A program made the translations under genes and the position numbers. 64,000 nt of DNA from Anthopleura xanthogrammica (Eukaryota > Cnidaria > Anthozoa > Actiniaria > Actiniidae): NCBI GenBank assembly GCA_964019055.1, contig OZ025210.1:14429832-14493831 (forward strand), read 5' to 3'. The notes under the pieces were generated by a model. The model was not told the DNA's origin. It saw nothing but the letters and a program-made list of their open reading frames with translations, and made no database searches. Shown piece by piece: positions 1 through 12,100 of the stretch. Every line of letters begins with the position of its first letter. The first letter of the stretch is position 1.

Positions 1-333
1 AAAACGTTTTGTTTGACATCAAATGGTGACCGACAACATCGTTTACGCATGCGCGAATATCGTTTTAGCGTGTTCACTCAGGCCCAAAGACAAATTTCTC
101 TATCCCACATTGAATAAAGCTTGTAGAAGGACCACATACACCCTGATTAAAAATGCATCCGATTTCGAACCGGGTCTTTAAGACTCGGCGTCCCGATGAT
201 TGGGTTGCATGAGGGACAACAAACGAAAAGTTTCTAAATTTCCCTTATCCCATTAATGAAGGAGGGATGTTAGCCATTAAACGTCCCTCCAAAAACAATG
301 AACTCCGAGGAGATAATGGTATTAGTATATATA
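1..333. other. Upstream flank with no gene seen
   Basis: This AT-rich stretch has no open frame or exon resembling the Ig-receptor exons found elsewhere in the window. The first domain and leader of gene A, if they exist, should lie to the left of the window. Confidence 0.4.
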
Positions 334-568
334 CACACCGAATCCCTAAAAAAATGACATTTTTGCGATATATATACATATATGTTTGAGTGCTATTTTT
401 TGTTGAAAAACAAACAGTAAACAAGGACCAAATCAACTGCAAACATGTTAAAAAGCCTCATTAGATATTCTTGGTAACAAATGTTTTTCGAAAAATGACT
501 GAAATCGATATCCTTCATAAATACGTATATATATTCCGAATATGTCAAAGTTTTAGGGATTCGGTGTA
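334..568. repeat. MITE-like element with imperfect terminal inverted repeats
   Basis: The motif acaccgaatccctaaaa near 335 returns in reverse complement near 551-567, and the similarity extends inward for about 40 bases with mismatches (tgacat, then a tatatatac tract on both sides). The interior has no credible coding frame. The right end touches the hairpin element that starts at about 568, so one element may have inserted into or beside the other. Exact ends are not certain. Confidence 0.5.
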
Positions 569-881
569 TAGAGGATATTACATGGGCGCGCGGAGATACG
601 AATTTTATCTTCGAGTGTTGAAAAGATCTCACGAGTGAGCGCAGCGAACGAGTGAGATCTTTTCAATACGAGAAGATAAAATCCGTATCTCCGCGCGCCC
701 ATGTAATATTCTGTTTATCATATAATTATCCATGAAAGCAAATTTATCTTTTATACTTTTATTTACCTGCCATAAAAAGAGGTACAAGTAAACTTTCGTA
801 AACTTGTTATTTTCACTAGTGAAAATAACAAGTTTACGAAAGTGAGAAATATAGGTATTTCATGGATAATTATATGATAAA
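568..881. mobile_element. Non-autonomous hairpin element, deletion form of the 42-kb recombinase element
   Basis: The element opens with tatagaggatattacatggg and forms a near-perfect hairpin to about 712, with a loop near gagcgcagcgaacgag. It is followed by a 24-base inverted repeat pair (714-737 and 858-881, tttatcatataattatccat and its complement) that encloses a second palindrome centred on actagt near 818. The left about 170 bases and right about 70 bases match both ends of the element at 42005-43933, which contains a tyrosine recombinase gene. This copy has no coding sequence. Confidence 0.75.
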
Positions 882-963
882 TATATATAATACATGGTAA
901 TCCATAGGTGATACGAAGACAATTCGTCTCATTATGCATTTACATATATGATGTTTGTTTTAG

Positions 964-3900
964 CTAAACCACGCTTAACGATCGATACGTGCCTTTCAAC
1001 TAAAACTGTAATTGAAAACCAAGACCTTGTTCTTAACTGCACTGCGAATGGAACTCCAACACCAAAAATCACGTGGATGAAATTAAAAGGCGTTTCCAAG
1101 TTGATCAAAAGCCAGGGAGTTGGCCAATCATTGCTTTATATATCTAACATCTCTAGAACTGAAAGTGGATTGTACCGATGCTTTGCTTCTAACAACCCAA
1201 ACGAACCTCCAGAAGACATAGAAACCACTGTTATTGTCTGGTGTAAGTTAAAGATATATTAATAAACTTACATATCGATTTATCTTGTTCATTATGGTTT
1301 TAATAAGTAGCAAATAAACTGATCCAAAATATGACTCAACAGTTTGACTTTCCAAATGCACAGTGCGTAGTCACTACGCAACGGCTGCAAGTATAGTACG
1401 TGTTAATCTGGAAACTTTTCTAAAAGGTTTGGGTCAGTTTGTAAAAGTCGTAGACTACCGTTGTGATACTTGATCTTAGACTCATTCTCACAGGATTAGC
1501 CTTGTTTCAACGTCAGAACAAAATAATATCGGTAAAGTAAAGGCTGCATAACTTTAACCGATCAATAAATATTTTAAAATTCTATAGACCTTCACTGGAA
1601 TACGTGACTGATATTCTCGAAAATGGAGAACTTCGTTTCTATAAAGAAAAGCACTTCTACAAAAAAATAGTAAACTAGTAAGTACCAATATATATTATTT
1701 ATCGTCATTAATAGGATAATATCACTTTTTTGTTTTTGTTGTTGTCGTTGTTTGTTTTTCTTTTTTTTCTCTTTTTTTGTTGTTGTTGCATTTTTCCTAC
1801 TTTTTCCTCTAATTATTGCGATTTTTTTCCTTTCGAACTTTCCTCCAGATAAACCCACTATCCTATTAACAAACTCTTCTAGTACTGCTACGTCATCAGT
1901 TGGAAAGAAAGTAACCTTATATTGTCTGGCAGATGGTCAGCCTACTCCACTGATCATGTGGTATAATCCTCAAGGAAGGCAAATCACAAAGGGGATTAGG
2001 AACATTACAGGCGGTAGCATACTGACACTAGTAACATACTGCAATGCTCAGTTTGGCTTCTACAGATGTCAAGCAGAGAATAAAGTTGGAGTTGTCCAAT
2101 ATCTGATGAATGTCTCCAGAAAAGGTAAGAAATTTGTTCATAATTTTTTTCCAGGTTTTTTCTCTTCAAAAAAGCAATAAGAATATTTTTTGTCATCCTT
2201 ACTCTCTAGTATAAAAGCAAAAAAAGGTAAGGGATGGGTGGGAGGGCAAGCCGGGAAGAGCGTTTTAGATAATCAAGACTTCACATTTTTTTTTAAATAA
2301 AGGTCACGGATATATTTTTTTCTTTTTAAATATATTAGCTGCTCCAACCTTGTCATCGCTACGAACTCTACCACGTCAGTTTTTGCCATCATCAACCACA
2401 TTTTTTAAAGGTAATCACTTTAATTTTGTTACAAACTCATCACAATATATATTGTATCTCGTTAATGTACTTACAACTTTTTATATATTCGACAAAATCA
2501 ACGATAGTGGTCACTACACGAGAAGGCAAAATAATAGAGTTACCATTTCAATCTATGTCTTTCTTCCAAGGTAAGTTTTGAAAGCAGTTAAAATATGTTT
2601 GTGTTTGAGCTTGCATCGATAACACTTTAGGGCTGGAGTAGGGAAGGGGCCTGGGGCCCGGAACCCACTCTCCCCCCCCCCCCCCCCCCAATAATTTTGG
2701 ATGTACTGTTTATTGAACACTGATACATAGTGTGTTTTTGACCTAGGACTACCCAATATCTTTGGCCTTGCTTTGGCCCTACACTTGTTGGAATTATAGC
2801 AATACTAGGCAATTCTAGTCAGTGATACTTTCCCGCTGTTTTACAGGAAGAACCTTTGCAATCATCCACTTGACGATAACATGTATATTAGTGGTAATAA
2901 TTGTCGTCCTCATAGCATATTTTTACATCAAATTTAAAAGTAACTTTTTTAAAGGTACGTATTTTAAATGCTTGTTTGTTTATATTGTATTCCCATTTTT
3001 ATTTTATAGTTTACTTGCTTTTTACTTTTATTTTGTTTCGTTCTGGTTTTTTTGTTTTGTTTTTGTTTTGTTTACTTTTCTTTGTTTGTCTACTTTATAT
3101 GTCTCTTTAAGTGTCCAGCGTTGTTTGTTTACTTTTACTTTTTTTTACATCTACCATAATTATATATTTACGATCTTACCTTGCCCTGTTAGTAATCTAC
3201 AAACATATATGGAGAAAAAAAAATCATTCTTGTTTACTTTTGTTTTATAGTATTTATTTTCTATCTGTGTTTTTTTTCCTTATGTCATGTTCCAATGGAT
3301 ATCATTCTGAGCTTTTACTAGTCCTTTAATCAATAACGTGGTTGCATGTTTTAGTTTCAGATAACCGGGAAGAGATTACGAGGTAAGGTAACAGTGACGT
3401 CTCTTACTAGGAATAACACAAAAGCTCTACACTGACAACTATAAAACAGAATAAAATAAAACGATATCCATTGATAAATATTGTCCTAGAAGAACAAGAA
3501 AAACTAATTGTACCATCTACTGACCGTAACAACTGACCTTCAAAATTCTAAATTATTTTTTTGCGTTTTCTTCGATAGATTTGCCCGTCCCGTTTTGGCT
3601 CAAATAGCCGATGAGGTTTGCCAATGATGATTTAGATAATTTTTTCCCTTTTAATCATTTGATTGTAAATTGAAATTATGTATATTTTCTATCCTTCCTA
3701 CCTTCTTACTTACTTCCGCTCCTTCCTTTCTTTCCTGCCTTCCCTTTATTCCCCATATTTCTCCATTTCAATGTTGATTTTTCCAATTATCGGTATTTTG
3801 ATATCAGGACCCAAACGCAGTTGCGTTAACATCAATAGAGGAATCGACTACAAACAACGATTTATCTGGTAATGCCTCAAATATATCGCCAAATAAAGAC

Positions 3901-4203
3901 TACGAGAATTTATCAGAAAAATCAGAGTCATCCTCCGATTCTGGGAATGCAGCACAAGGAACAAGTGCAGGTGACGTTCAACGTTCACAAACTCACGCAT
4001 ATACTAATTGTTTGCAAGAAGTATATGGGTACTCTAGAGGTAATCTGCATTGTCTTTTTCATTATTTAATTAGGTCATTGTTAAAATATGCAATTTCAGT
4101 ATGGGGATGCGCTAGTTATTCAAAGTACTTGTGCGAAATTGATCAATTACAAGATAAGACTGTAAGGTTTGTTTATCTTAACAATGTGACTCCAGTGAAA
4201 TAA
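964..4203 (+). CDS. Gene A: Alr-like Ig-superfamily receptor, 5' partial, tail replaced by LINE sequence
   Basis: Exons read from splice sites and paralogs: D2 964-1242, D3 1849-2124, spacer 2339-2410, membrane exon 2847-2954, then 3361-3382, 3579-3615 and tail 3808-4203. D2 and D3 have Ig hallmarks (NCTA..ITWMK..SGLYRCFASN; LYCLADGQ..MWYN..YRCQAEN). The membrane segment is rich in V, I and L and is followed by YIKFK. The second spacer exon of genes B and D survives only as a relic (about 2492-2570) whose acceptor AG is gone; skipping it keeps the frame. The tail is Alr-like up to QRSQTH (3996). It then runs in frame into LINE reverse-transcriptase sequence and stops at 4201-4203, so the ITAM-like part is lost. 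Leader and D1 are not in the window. The gene could be a pseudogene or could make a receptor without a signalling tail. Confidence 0.7.
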
Positions 4204-4414
4204 TTACTTGAAACATCAGATGCTAGATTATGGGAAAATATTACAAGTACGTCCCAGCTTCGTCTGGTCTACTTGCTTTCCCCAAAAAGACTAGGTTTTT
4301 TAAGAGAAAGGGGATACGATTTTATATTACCGCGTATTAAGACTAAGCGTTATAAATACATATTTTTAAACAGATGTCTTTTTGATAATAAAGAATTAAG
4401 AGAAAAATATCAAA

Positions 4415-4486
4415 TGCCCTTGGCAGGACTCGAACCCACGGTTTCGGTATACTAGTCCGACGTGTTAACCACTACACTACAAGGAC
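4415..4486 (-). tRNA. tRNA-like sequence, anticodon AGT (Thr-like), probably a retroposed copy
   Basis: Read on the minus strand it has a 7-bp acceptor stem (GTCCTTG with CAAGGGC), a 4-bp D stem GTGT/ACAC, a standard T loop TTCGAGT and an anticodon loop CTAGTAT. The anticodon stem has one A-A mismatch and the T stem has wobble pairs. Box A and box B are recognisable. Because it lies inside a duplicated-target insertion it is more likely a SINE part than a working tRNA gene. Confidence 0.5.
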
Positions 4487-4643
4487 CAACCACGCTGGTT
4501 ACGCAGCCAGGCAATGTTGTATATGTGGCAACTGTGGGGGTCCAGGGCGATATTAATCTCATGGGTAAGCTGAACACCGTAAATATTTACGCACAATTGA
4601 GGATAATACTAGTGAAATGAAATGCGTTCGGTGTGAATAATAG
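4415..4643 (-). mobile_element. tRNA-bearing retroposon with a 28-base target duplication
   Basis: The segment is bounded by identical 28-base direct repeats (4387-4414 and 4644-4671, beginning aataaagaattaagag), which indicates retrotransposition into the LINE. On the minus strand its last about 73 bases fold as a tRNA ending exactly at the repeat; the remaining about 155 bases are unrelated. In most tRNA-derived SINEs the tRNA is at the 5' end; here it sits at the 3' end of the minus-strand reading. Confidence 0.65.
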
Positions 4644-4812
4644 AATAAAGAATTAAGAGAAAAATATCAAAATATCAAAAATATCAATAATATCTAATTA
4701 GTTATTAGTAATTCTTAGATTATCTTAATGTATATACAAATTAATTATCTAAATTTATTTTAGTATATTGTAAAATAAGGAAATTTGTTTCTTAAAAAAA
4801 ATAAAGTGTTAT

Positions 4813-5460
4813 TATTTGTCATATTTCTGTTTTAAGTAACTCTGATCTCTTTTTCTTGACTATAGCGTGCAATATATTTGTATTTTATTGTTTGGCTGTT
4901 CAGGAGGTCCATCATTTCGATTTCCATTTTCCTTCACAATAATTTTAGACAAAATGAGGTACTGAACATGAGAAAATGTATTTACCATTACTACTGAATA
5001 TATTTATATTAAATATCTATGAAAACTCCATGTTTTTATTTCTGTTTGGATTGTTAGGAAAGCTATATCGCCCCTATCCAGAGTAGCATAACGAGGGGGT
5101 GGGGGGGGGGGGGGGGGCACCCACTTTCAAGGTCCTCGCTACGCCCCTGGATGGCCAGCTGCCCAGTAAATACACTGCAGTCTGGCTTTCTTTACTTACT
5201 TAACTTAATCTATGAACATTTACAACAACAAAAATCAAAATACAGATGACTTTGCTAGACTCAACGCTTAGTATTTATGGAAATAGCTATAGGAAAGATG
5301 TACTATGTGAGTGTGGTCACAAATAAAAAGTAATAACCTTGATGAAAATAAAACATTCTTAAATAGTTTCCGGATCGAATTCCAGTATCGAAACTAATGT
5401 CGCAATTCAGTTTCATTCCTTTCAGTTACTTTTTTCGAAGCATTTGAGTTAAAATATATG
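4813..5460. other. Intergenic region between genes A and B
   Basis: This is the 3' flank of gene A, recognisable by similarity to the 3' flanks of B, C and D (motifs gactatagcgtgcaat and aggaggtcc). A short G-run remnant at about 5085-5150 is bounded by tagcataacgagg and cctcgctacgcccc, probably a decayed MITE. No gene is seen. Confidence 0.4.
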
Positions 5461-5476
5461 GGAGTATATATAGATC
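5461..5476 (+). promoter_or_regulatory. Candidate TATA box of gene B
   Basis: The motif ggagtatatatagatc is conserved at the same place upstream of the leader exons of genes B, C, D and E. It lies only about 20-30 bases from the start codon, so transcription would begin almost at the ATG if this is the working TATA box. Confidence 0.45.
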
Positions 5477-5490
5477 TCAAATCCAAACTA

Positions 5491-8400
5491 ATGATGAGAT
5501 TACCTGCTTACCGAGCTAGCATGGTGACTGCCTTGACACAACTATTCACAGGTTTATGTTTTGTTCAAGGTAAGTTATGGTCATTGATTTTTTAAGATAC
5601 AATTTATTGTTGTTGGTTAATATAGCATGGATCGTAATCCATAGGTATCCCTCGGTTCACTCAAGAGCCTCCAAGTGTTCTGTACGTGTCCAGTGGAGGT
5701 ACAGCAAGACTTGTGTGGGATTACAATGTCAAGGATAGAAGTGCACTGTTTGATCCATATTCACCAGAGTGGGCTTTGTATGATACAAGTGAAGGCAGAG
5801 TACGCATCGGTGTCGAGGATGGCTACAATGGATGGAGGTTTGTTATTTCCAAAAGCTGTCCCTTAAAACTGCGAGGTCGAGTCAGAAAAGAGTCCAATGC
5901 TACTTTGATCATCTCTAATGTCACCACTGCTGATAGTGGGATATATGGATGTGATCTGTTGTTATTAGCAGGATCACCAATAAGAAGTAAAGTACAACTT
6001 ACTGTTACAGGTACGAATTAATCGGTTATTAAAAAGACGCTAAAAATCTATATTACAAAGTTGGCCAGAAATATCAAACAAATATTATTTTAATGGTTTT
6101 TGACTTATGATTAATTCATTGTGTCCAGATCGTCCCCGTTTTACTACTCTTGTCAATTCAACGACGCCTGTCATTGAGGGATCAAGTATGTCCATCCAAT
6201 GTTCTGCAACTGCAAATCCTATGCCCAACGTAACGTGGGTAAGAATTATGGAGAGATTAGAGATCAGCGCGGGAGTTGGTGAAGCATTTCTCAGATTCAA
6301 CAACATCACAATACAGCAGGGTGGAACGTATGAGTGTCAGGCTACTAATAATCCAAACGAGCTTCCCATCACAATGGAAATTGAAATCTCAGTCAAATGT
6401 AATTATTTCAGGGGAAAGCAGTGTAGTTGGCCAGGGTTTTCTTCATACTTAAAAACCAGCCACACCCCAATTCTATTGTTTTATGTAGGTTTTGAGATCC
6501 AGGGTAAGACCTTCATTCTTAAAGCCGGAGGCGGCTTTGATTATCAGCAGGGGAATGCGGGTTTGAATTCGAAAACCGTCCCCAGCTGGTTTTTAAATCG
6601 GTTCCAACTCACGGCTCGGGCTTTCATTGAAATTCAATAAAAGCCCTAGCTTCGCCTTATAGTTTGAACCTGTATATAACGCATATCATTATCTTTCTTT
6701 CTAAATATATTAGTTGCTCCAACCTTGTCATCGCTACGAAACTTACCACCTCATCTTCTGACATCATCAACCATTTTTTATAAAGGTAATTAATTTGATC
6801 TTGTTACAATCTCTTCACAATATTGTATCTCGTGAATGTTGCTACAACGTTTTTTCCTTGTAGCTACTACAAAATCAACGACAGTAGTCAATAAACGAGA
6901 AGGCAAAAGAAAAGACGTATCATGTCGGTCTACATTGTCTTTCTTCCAAGGTAAGTTTTGAAAGCAGTTAATTTATAAATCTGTTTGTTTTTGAGCCCGA
7001 ATCAATAAGACTCGTTGGGAATATAACAATACTACCCAATTGTAACGTTCATAGTTTCCTAAAATAGTATATTATTATGTATTCTAGTCAGTGATATTTC
7101 CCCCGCTGTTTTACAGGAAGAACCTTTGCAATCATCCACGTGACGATAACGTGTGTATTAGTGGTAATAATTGTCGTCCTCATTGCATGTTTTTACATCA
7201 AATTTAAAAGTAACTGTTTTAAAGGTACGTATATACCCTTTGCACGAATTCCCAATCTGGGGGTAAAAAAAATCACTTCTCTTGATAATTGAAACGGCTT
7301 GTTAACAATTTTCATTGCTATGTCCAAAAGGCAGGGAATTAGTACAAGGTGCCTATTTTACATGTTCTTTTGCTTGTATTGTATTCCCTTCTTTATTTTG
7401 TAGTTTACATGTTTTTTATTTATTTTGTTTTGTTTCCATTTTTTGTCTGTTTGTTAGTGTAGCTTATCTGGTGTTGTTTGTCTAGTGTTGCTTGTCTAGA
7501 GTTGTTTGTTTAGTGTTGTTCGCCTCTTGTTATTTGTTTGGGGTTTGTTTTGTGTTGTTTTCTATTGTTTTTTTATTATTGTTTGTCTAACGTTGTTTTT
7601 TTTCTATTGGTTTTTCTATGTATTGTTAGCATTATCATATGAGCTTTTACTAGTCCTTTAATCAATAAAGTGGTTGCATGTTTTAGTTTCAGATAACCGA
7701 AAAGAGATTACGAGGTGATGTAACAGTGGTGTTTCTTACTAGGAGTATTAACAAAAGCTATACATTGGCAACTATAAAACAGCATAAACGAAAACGACAT
7801 CCACTGATAAATATTGTAATAGAAGATTAAGAATAATTAATTACACCATGGGTATAACAACTGACCTTCAAAATTCTAAATTATGTATGTGTTTTCTCCG
7901 ATAGATTTGCCCGTCCCGTTTTGGCTCGAACAGCCAATGAGGTATACCAATGATCTTTTTGCTCAAATTTTTTCTTCCCTTAATTCGACCCCTTAATTGG
8001 AAATTTAAATTATCTGTATTTTCTATCCATCCTACCTTTCTTCCTTACTTACGCTCCTGCCTCCCATTCCTCCCCTCCCTTTATTCCCATATTTCTCCAT
8101 TTCATTGTTGATTTTTCCAATAATCGGTATTTTGATATCAGGACCCAAACGCAGTTGCCTTAACATCAATAGAGGAATCGACTACAAACAATGATTTATC
8201 TGGTAATGCATCAAATATATCGCCAAATAAAGACTACGAGAATTTATCAGAAAAATCAGAGTCATCCTCCGATTCTGGGAATGCAGCACAAGGAACAAGT
8301 GCAGGTGACGTTCAACGTTCACAAACTCACCATGATTATCAAGAGCTTAATACTGATGTTTTATTGTCGAGCATTCAAGGATACCAGACTCTTAACAGGA

Positions 8401-8537
8401 CAGGAGAGGACACTGTGACAAAAATAGAACCTGCATTGCCTCCTGCAAAATATGAAGCATTAAAATGTGTAAATCACCCGCAAATTTCTGAATATCAGAA
8501 ACTACATCTGTATGCACGTATAGGGGATAAAAAGTAA
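5491..8537 (+). CDS. Gene B: Alr-like receptor with two Ig-like domains and an ITAM tail
   Basis: Exons: leader 5491-5569, D1 5645-6010, D2 6129-6398, spacers 6714-6785 and 6864-6950, membrane 7117-7224, then 7693-7714, 7905-7941 and tail 8142-8537; they sum to 1437 bases, about 478 residues. The start may be 5491 or the second ATG at 5494, which aligns with the paralogs. D1 has the pattern VWDY..ADSGIYGC but no cysteine in the usual B strand; D2 has both (IQCSA..TWVR..YECQA). No D3 exon exists between D2 and the spacer, and the splice phase still fits. The tail carries YQEL-x11-YQTL, an ITAM-like pair, then YEAL and a terminal EYQKLHLYARI. As an Alr-family member it is inferred to act in self recognition at the cell surface. 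It is intact and the closest relative of gene D. Confidence 0.85.
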
Positions 8538-9129
8538 AACATTTAACGAACATAGAGTTTTTGTCATATTTCATATTTTCGTGACTATAGCGTGCAATAT
8601 TTGTATTTTGTTTTTGTTTGGCTTTTCAGGAGGTCCATTTTCGATTTCCATTAATTTTCCTCACAATAATTGTAGACAGAATGAAGTACCTAAACATGAG
8701 AAAATGTATTTACCCTTACTAATGAATAGATTTTTATTAAAATGTATAAAAAGATTCCTTATTTTTATTTTCGGTGTAAATTGTATGAAAAACAATATCG
8801 CCTGGCTTTCTTAACTTTCTTAACTGTATCTGTTGATATCAGCAACAACAAAATTTCATTTAATTAAAATACAATTGCTTGGCTAAACACCTTGTTCGTA
8901 TTGATGGAAATAGGGACGAGTTATACTGGGAATAAGGTCACGAACAAAACATAAAGTAATAACTTTGATGTTTATACCTATTTATCAAATAGTTTCCCGA
9001 TCGATATTCCAGTTTTGAAACTGTCGCAATTCGTTTTAATTTCGTTAGCAGGCCCATCGCGTGCTTTCAGAGCAGGGGTGCGTTCCTACGGGCCTTTTTT
9101 TGAGGCATTTCAGTTCAGTAAGATACATA
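8538..9129. other. Intergenic region between B and C, duplicated between D and E
   Basis: No gene is seen. Almost the whole stretch has a close copy at 33716-34363, sharing the tracts around aggaggtccattttcgattt and gcaggcccatcgcgtgcttt. The duplication therefore included the gene pair and not just single genes. Confidence 0.6.
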
Positions 9130-9147
9130 GGAGTATATATATAGATC
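9130..9147 (+). promoter_or_regulatory. Candidate TATA box of gene C
   Basis: The motif ggagtatatatatagatc lies about 25-35 bases before the ATG at 9169 and is the same element seen before genes B, D and E, here with one extra TA unit. Confidence 0.45.
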
Positions 9148-9168
9148 GATCTCAAATCCAAATTAACG

Positions 9169-12100
9169 ATGAAATTAACTGCTTACCGAGCTAGCATAGT
9201 GACTGCCTTAACACCACTATTCACAGTTTTATGTTTTGTTCAAGGTATGCTATGGTCATTGATCTTTTAAAATACAATTTATTGTTGTTGGTTAATATAG
9301 CATGGATCGTAATCCATAGGTATCCCTCGGTTCACTCAAGAGCCTCCAAGTGTTCTGTACGTGTCCAGTGGAGGTACAGCAAGACTTGTGTGGGATTATA
9401 ATGCCAAGAATAGAAGTGCACTGTTTGATCCATATTCACCAGAGTGGGCTTTGTATGATACAAGTGAAGGCAGAGTACGCATCGGTGTCGAGGATGGCTA
9501 CAATGGATGGAGGTTTGTTATTTCCAAAAGCTGTCCCTTAAAGCTGCGAGGTCGAGTCAGAAAAGAGTCCAATGCTACTCTGGTCATCTCTAATGTCACC
9601 ACTGCTGATAGTGGGATATATGGATGTGATCTGTTGTTATTATTTGGATCACCAATAATAAGTAAAGTACAAGTTACTGTTACAGGTACAAATTATTTTG
9701 TATGCATCAAACGCTAAGTTAAGTCTCTAACAGTCTACCATTTATTGCTATAATAATGAACTATATTCTATACCAAACAGTCAGATATATATAAGATATT
9801 ACATGGTCGCGCGGAGATACGAATTTTATCTTCGAGTGTTGATATTATCTCTCACGAGTGAGCGCAGCGAACAAGTGAGAGATAATATCAGCACGAAAAG
9901 ATAAAATTCGTATCTCCAAGCGGCCATGTAATGTTCTGTTTATTATATGAAATCTTCAATGAAAAAAATTTGAGAAGCTGAGGAAAAAGTCGAAATTTGT
10001 CACCACCAGTGTTGATATAAATCGTATCCCCACTGGCCAATAGTGGGAGTAGGGATATAAATTTTATCATTTTGATGTCACTCAATATCACACTCTATTT
10101 CATATAATAATGAAAAGTACTTAGAAGTTTTTTTTATGTTATGATTATCATTCACAAGAACTGCCCAACAAGACTGCGAGGTCGAGTCAGAAAAGAGTCC
10201 ATTGCTACTCTATTCATCTCTAATGTCACCACTGCTGATAGTGGACTATATATATATAGTTGTAGTTTAATTTGCTATTATTATCAGGATCCCTAATAAG
10301 AAGCATGGCCCAAATTGTGGTAATTAGTAGATGTCTTGTTTCATCTATCTAGTGAAATACTAACCATATCCATATACTAACCACAACAGCGTGAGAGGGA
10401 AGGAAATCTCACAGTGTTCAGTTTTTAATTTATTGATCAAGGTGGTGTCCTTCAAAATCTGGATTGTTACAACTTCTTTCTGTGTTTATGCTATTACATT
10501 TCATCTCATTCGTTTATTTATGTTTGTTTTAGCTAAGCCACGCTTTATGGTGAAACCATTCCTTTTAACTACAACTGTAGTTGAATACCAAGACCTTGTT
10601 ATCAACTGCACTGCGATTGCAACTCCAACACCAGCTATCACGTGGGTGAAAGCGCAAGGCGTTTCGAAGGAGACCAAAGGCCAGGGAGTAGGCCAGGCTA
10701 TACTGCATATACCTAATATTACTAGAAATGAAAGTGGATTGTACCGGTGCTTTGCTTCTAACAACCCAAACGAACTCCCAGAACACACAGAAACCACTGT
10801 TGTTGTTTGCTGTAAGTTAGAGATATATTGAAAATATATCAATCAACTTATACGGCAATTGTTTATTTTTATTATTCTTTAATGAATAGAAAATTATATA
10901 AGCTGGTTTAAAATATTTAAAAAAAAAAAAATTTCAAATCCAAATGTACCTAGTTATTACTTGGGAATACGTTTTTGGACAAAAAAAAAACAAAACAAAA
11001 AAAAACGAATGGGTTGATTGTGAATTCATTAAATAGGAAGAGGAAAAACAGTAGAATGCGCAGCATTTGATTTCGGTTTTGAAGGAGTACTATAAAAACA
11101 CATAATAAAAAAATATAATAAATAACAAGGAAAGAATACACTATGCACAATTAAACAAATATTAATGTTTATTGTTGCTTCTTTTATGATTGATACATTT
11201 TTTCCCTCCAGTTAAACCAACTATTGTTATGGCAAACTCTACTTTTGCCGCTACGTTATCAGTTGGACAGAGAATCACTCTCCACTGCCTAGCAGATGGT
11301 CAGCCTACTCCATTGATCACGTGGTATGATCCTACAGGAAGGCAAATCACCAAGGGGATAATGATCATTACAGGCGGTAGCATACTGACTCTAGTAACAT
11401 ATTACAGTAATCAGTACGGAATGTACAGATGTCAAGCAGAGAATAGAGTTGGATTTGACGAATATCTGTTCAACATCACCAAAATATGTAAGAAGTAATA
11501 TTTTTTCTGTACAAATATGTGTTTACAATACAATTTGTTATCATCTTCCTCTCTCTGATATAGCATATGAACAAGCTCTTATGAAAGTGTGGAGGGATGG
11601 ATGAAAAAGAGCAAAAATGGAAGATTGTTCTTTTCTCCTCTCCGCTCCACTATCTTTCATCTTCTTTTTATTAATTTTTCAACAGGCTATAATCATTTCT
11701 AGGCTACCAAGTGGACAGTCAGACATCAGCCATAAAAAAGCACCTCTCATATATTTTTCGTTTTCTCTTGTTTCTTTTCTTTTAGTTGTTCCAGTCTTGC
11801 CGTCGCCACAAGCAACACCTTGCCCCTATCAAGCACTGCCATTATCAATCTCTTTTTATCAAGGTATGAAAACATCACATCTTCATATTGCAACCACCCA
11901 AATTCTGTCATTACATTTTACTTCACATTGATACGAAAACAACACACACACAAAACAAAATAATTTTGTTCTATGCCCTTCATTCTCTAGTCAAGACTGG
12001 ACAGTAGTATAAAATTTACGAAACGTCTTGAGCATCAGTAAACTTAAGTCGTTTCTGAATTATTTGTTTGTTTAATTATAGTTAATCAACCCCTGTTTCC

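Larger units (their letters stand above)
3997..4812 (+). mobile_element. 5'-truncated non-LTR retrotransposon (LINE) inserted in the last exon of gene A
   Basis: From 3997 the sequence departs from the paralogous exons of genes B and D. It encodes a fragment typical of the end of LINE reverse-transcriptase proteins (AISVWGCASYSK followed by a leucine- and glutamine-rich helix; further on RGYDFILPRIKTKR and NRCLF). The frame has an in-frame stop at 4201 and is split by a nested insertion at 4415-4643. The 3' end is A-rich (about 4790-4806), and similarity to the 3' flank of B resumes near 4816. About 215 bases of the original exon end and flank are missing, so the insertion came with a target deletion. 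Confidence 0.7.

Noticed and set aside
2680..2695. Runs of C or G (also near 5100, 34865, 58733 and 59072) as G-quadruplex regulators
   Set aside because: They are single homopolymer runs, mostly inside decayed MITE-like sequence; nothing links them to a promoter.
3579..3615. A premature TAG in the small tail exon of gene A
   Set aside because: That stop appears only in one frame. With the 22-base exon before it, the true frame reads FARPVLAQIADE without a stop, and all paralogs use this frame.
6107..6640. D2 of gene B as a 177-residue gene reading past its donor
   Set aside because: The D2 donor at 6399 is conserved in gene D, and the downstream part has no similarity to a receptor exon.
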